A stretch of DNA of 12,296 nucleotides from Desulfobacterales bacterium (GTDB lineage: Bacteria; Desulfobacterota; Desulfobacteria; Desulfobacterales; JAUWMJ01). Of the stretch, positions 12,228-12,296 are shown in pieces (positions within the stretch are counted from its first letter, which is position 1; each line of letters begins with the position of its first letter). The notes under the pieces are model-generated. The model was not told the DNA's origin. It did not search any database and saw only the letters and a program-made list of their open reading frames with translations. Both the position numbers and the translations under genes were made by a program. Location: the NCBI GenBank assembly GCA_030613225.1, contig JAUWMJ010000035.1, positions 1-12,296 of the forward strand, given 5' to 3'.

Positions 12228-12296
12228 ATAAAAGTAAAAATAAAAAAAATCGTCGATGAATTGGAAATGATCTTTGATGAACATTCTTCATATTTT
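12228..12296 (+). CDS. Possible UPF0158-family protein, 3' part outside the window, apparent ATA start
   Basis: The frame running off the window reads KVKIKKIVDELEMIFDEHSSYF, which resembles the N-terminus of UPF0158 proteins (pattern V-D-A-L-E-M-x-x-D-E-x-S-x-Y-L). GAGG at 12218-12221 lies 6 nt before an ATA at 12228, and no ATG, GTG or TTG precedes the conserved part in this frame; an in-frame TTG at 12261 lies inside it. Either the start is ATA, or the gene is a broken copy. Only 23 codons are visible, so the family call is tentative. Confidence 0.4.
   Translation, partial: MKVKIKKIVDELEMIFDEHSSYF

Overview
The window reads as chromosome of a moderately AT-rich Gram-negative bacterium, most likely an anaerobic deltaproteobacterium (Desulfobacterota-like). 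That is inferred from gene content: an AmmeMemoRadiSam cluster, a Tat-leader radical SAM enzyme, a DUF3795 cysteine-rich protein, a METTL21-like methyltransferase and a FadD-type acyl-CoA ligase. Intergenic debris of the kind common in such genomes (RAYT ends, S23/IVP remnants, long palindromes) points the same way. No rRNA, tRNA or CRISPR array was seen.

Region 1 (1-5052, + strand) is one gene cluster. It holds the 3' part of a Memo-AMMECR1 fusion (AmmeMemoRadiSam proteins B and A in one chain), a polytopic membrane protein with a central spermidine-synthase-like domain, the AmmeMemoRadiSam radical SAM enzyme (overlapping the previous gene by 14 bp), and a small cobalamin-binding-fold protein that appears to start at an ATT codon. 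A roughly 220-bp inverted-repeat unit carrying a stub of an S23/IVP four-helix-bundle gene separates the first two genes. A convergent lipoprotein gene (5025-5555, - strand) overlaps the end of the cluster.

Region 2 (5556-7401) has a METTL21-like protein methyltransferase and a DUF3795 zinc-binding protein. Between them lies a deletion derivative of a REP-associated transposase (RAYT) element, with its inverted ends and the first ~16 residues of the transposase still readable.

Region 3 (7402-8938) is full of gene fragments. First comes a 3' fragment of a second radical SAM AmmeMemoRadiSam gene. Then a complete AbrB-type antitoxin with a near-consensus promoter is followed by a PIN-domain (VapC-like) toxin gene split in two. 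The toxin's first 18 codons and its last ~95 codons are separated by a complete DUF4160-DUF2442 gene pair. A 9-bp inverted repeat lies at both edges of that inserted pair, so one predicted toxin-antitoxin module seems to have landed in the toxin gene of another.

Region 4 (8939-12296) holds a long-chain acyl-CoA ligase preceded by a long leader with a large hairpin, a 60-residue two-helix membrane protein bracketed by two large palindromic elements (11546-11655 and 11899-12147), a solitary RAYT-type end, and the first codons of a possible UPF0158 protein at the right edge.

The best candidates for something undescribed are the four-gene AmmeMemoRadiSam cluster with its membrane aminopropyltransferase-like partner and cobalamin-fold partner, and the toxin gene interrupted by a second predicted toxin-antitoxin pair.
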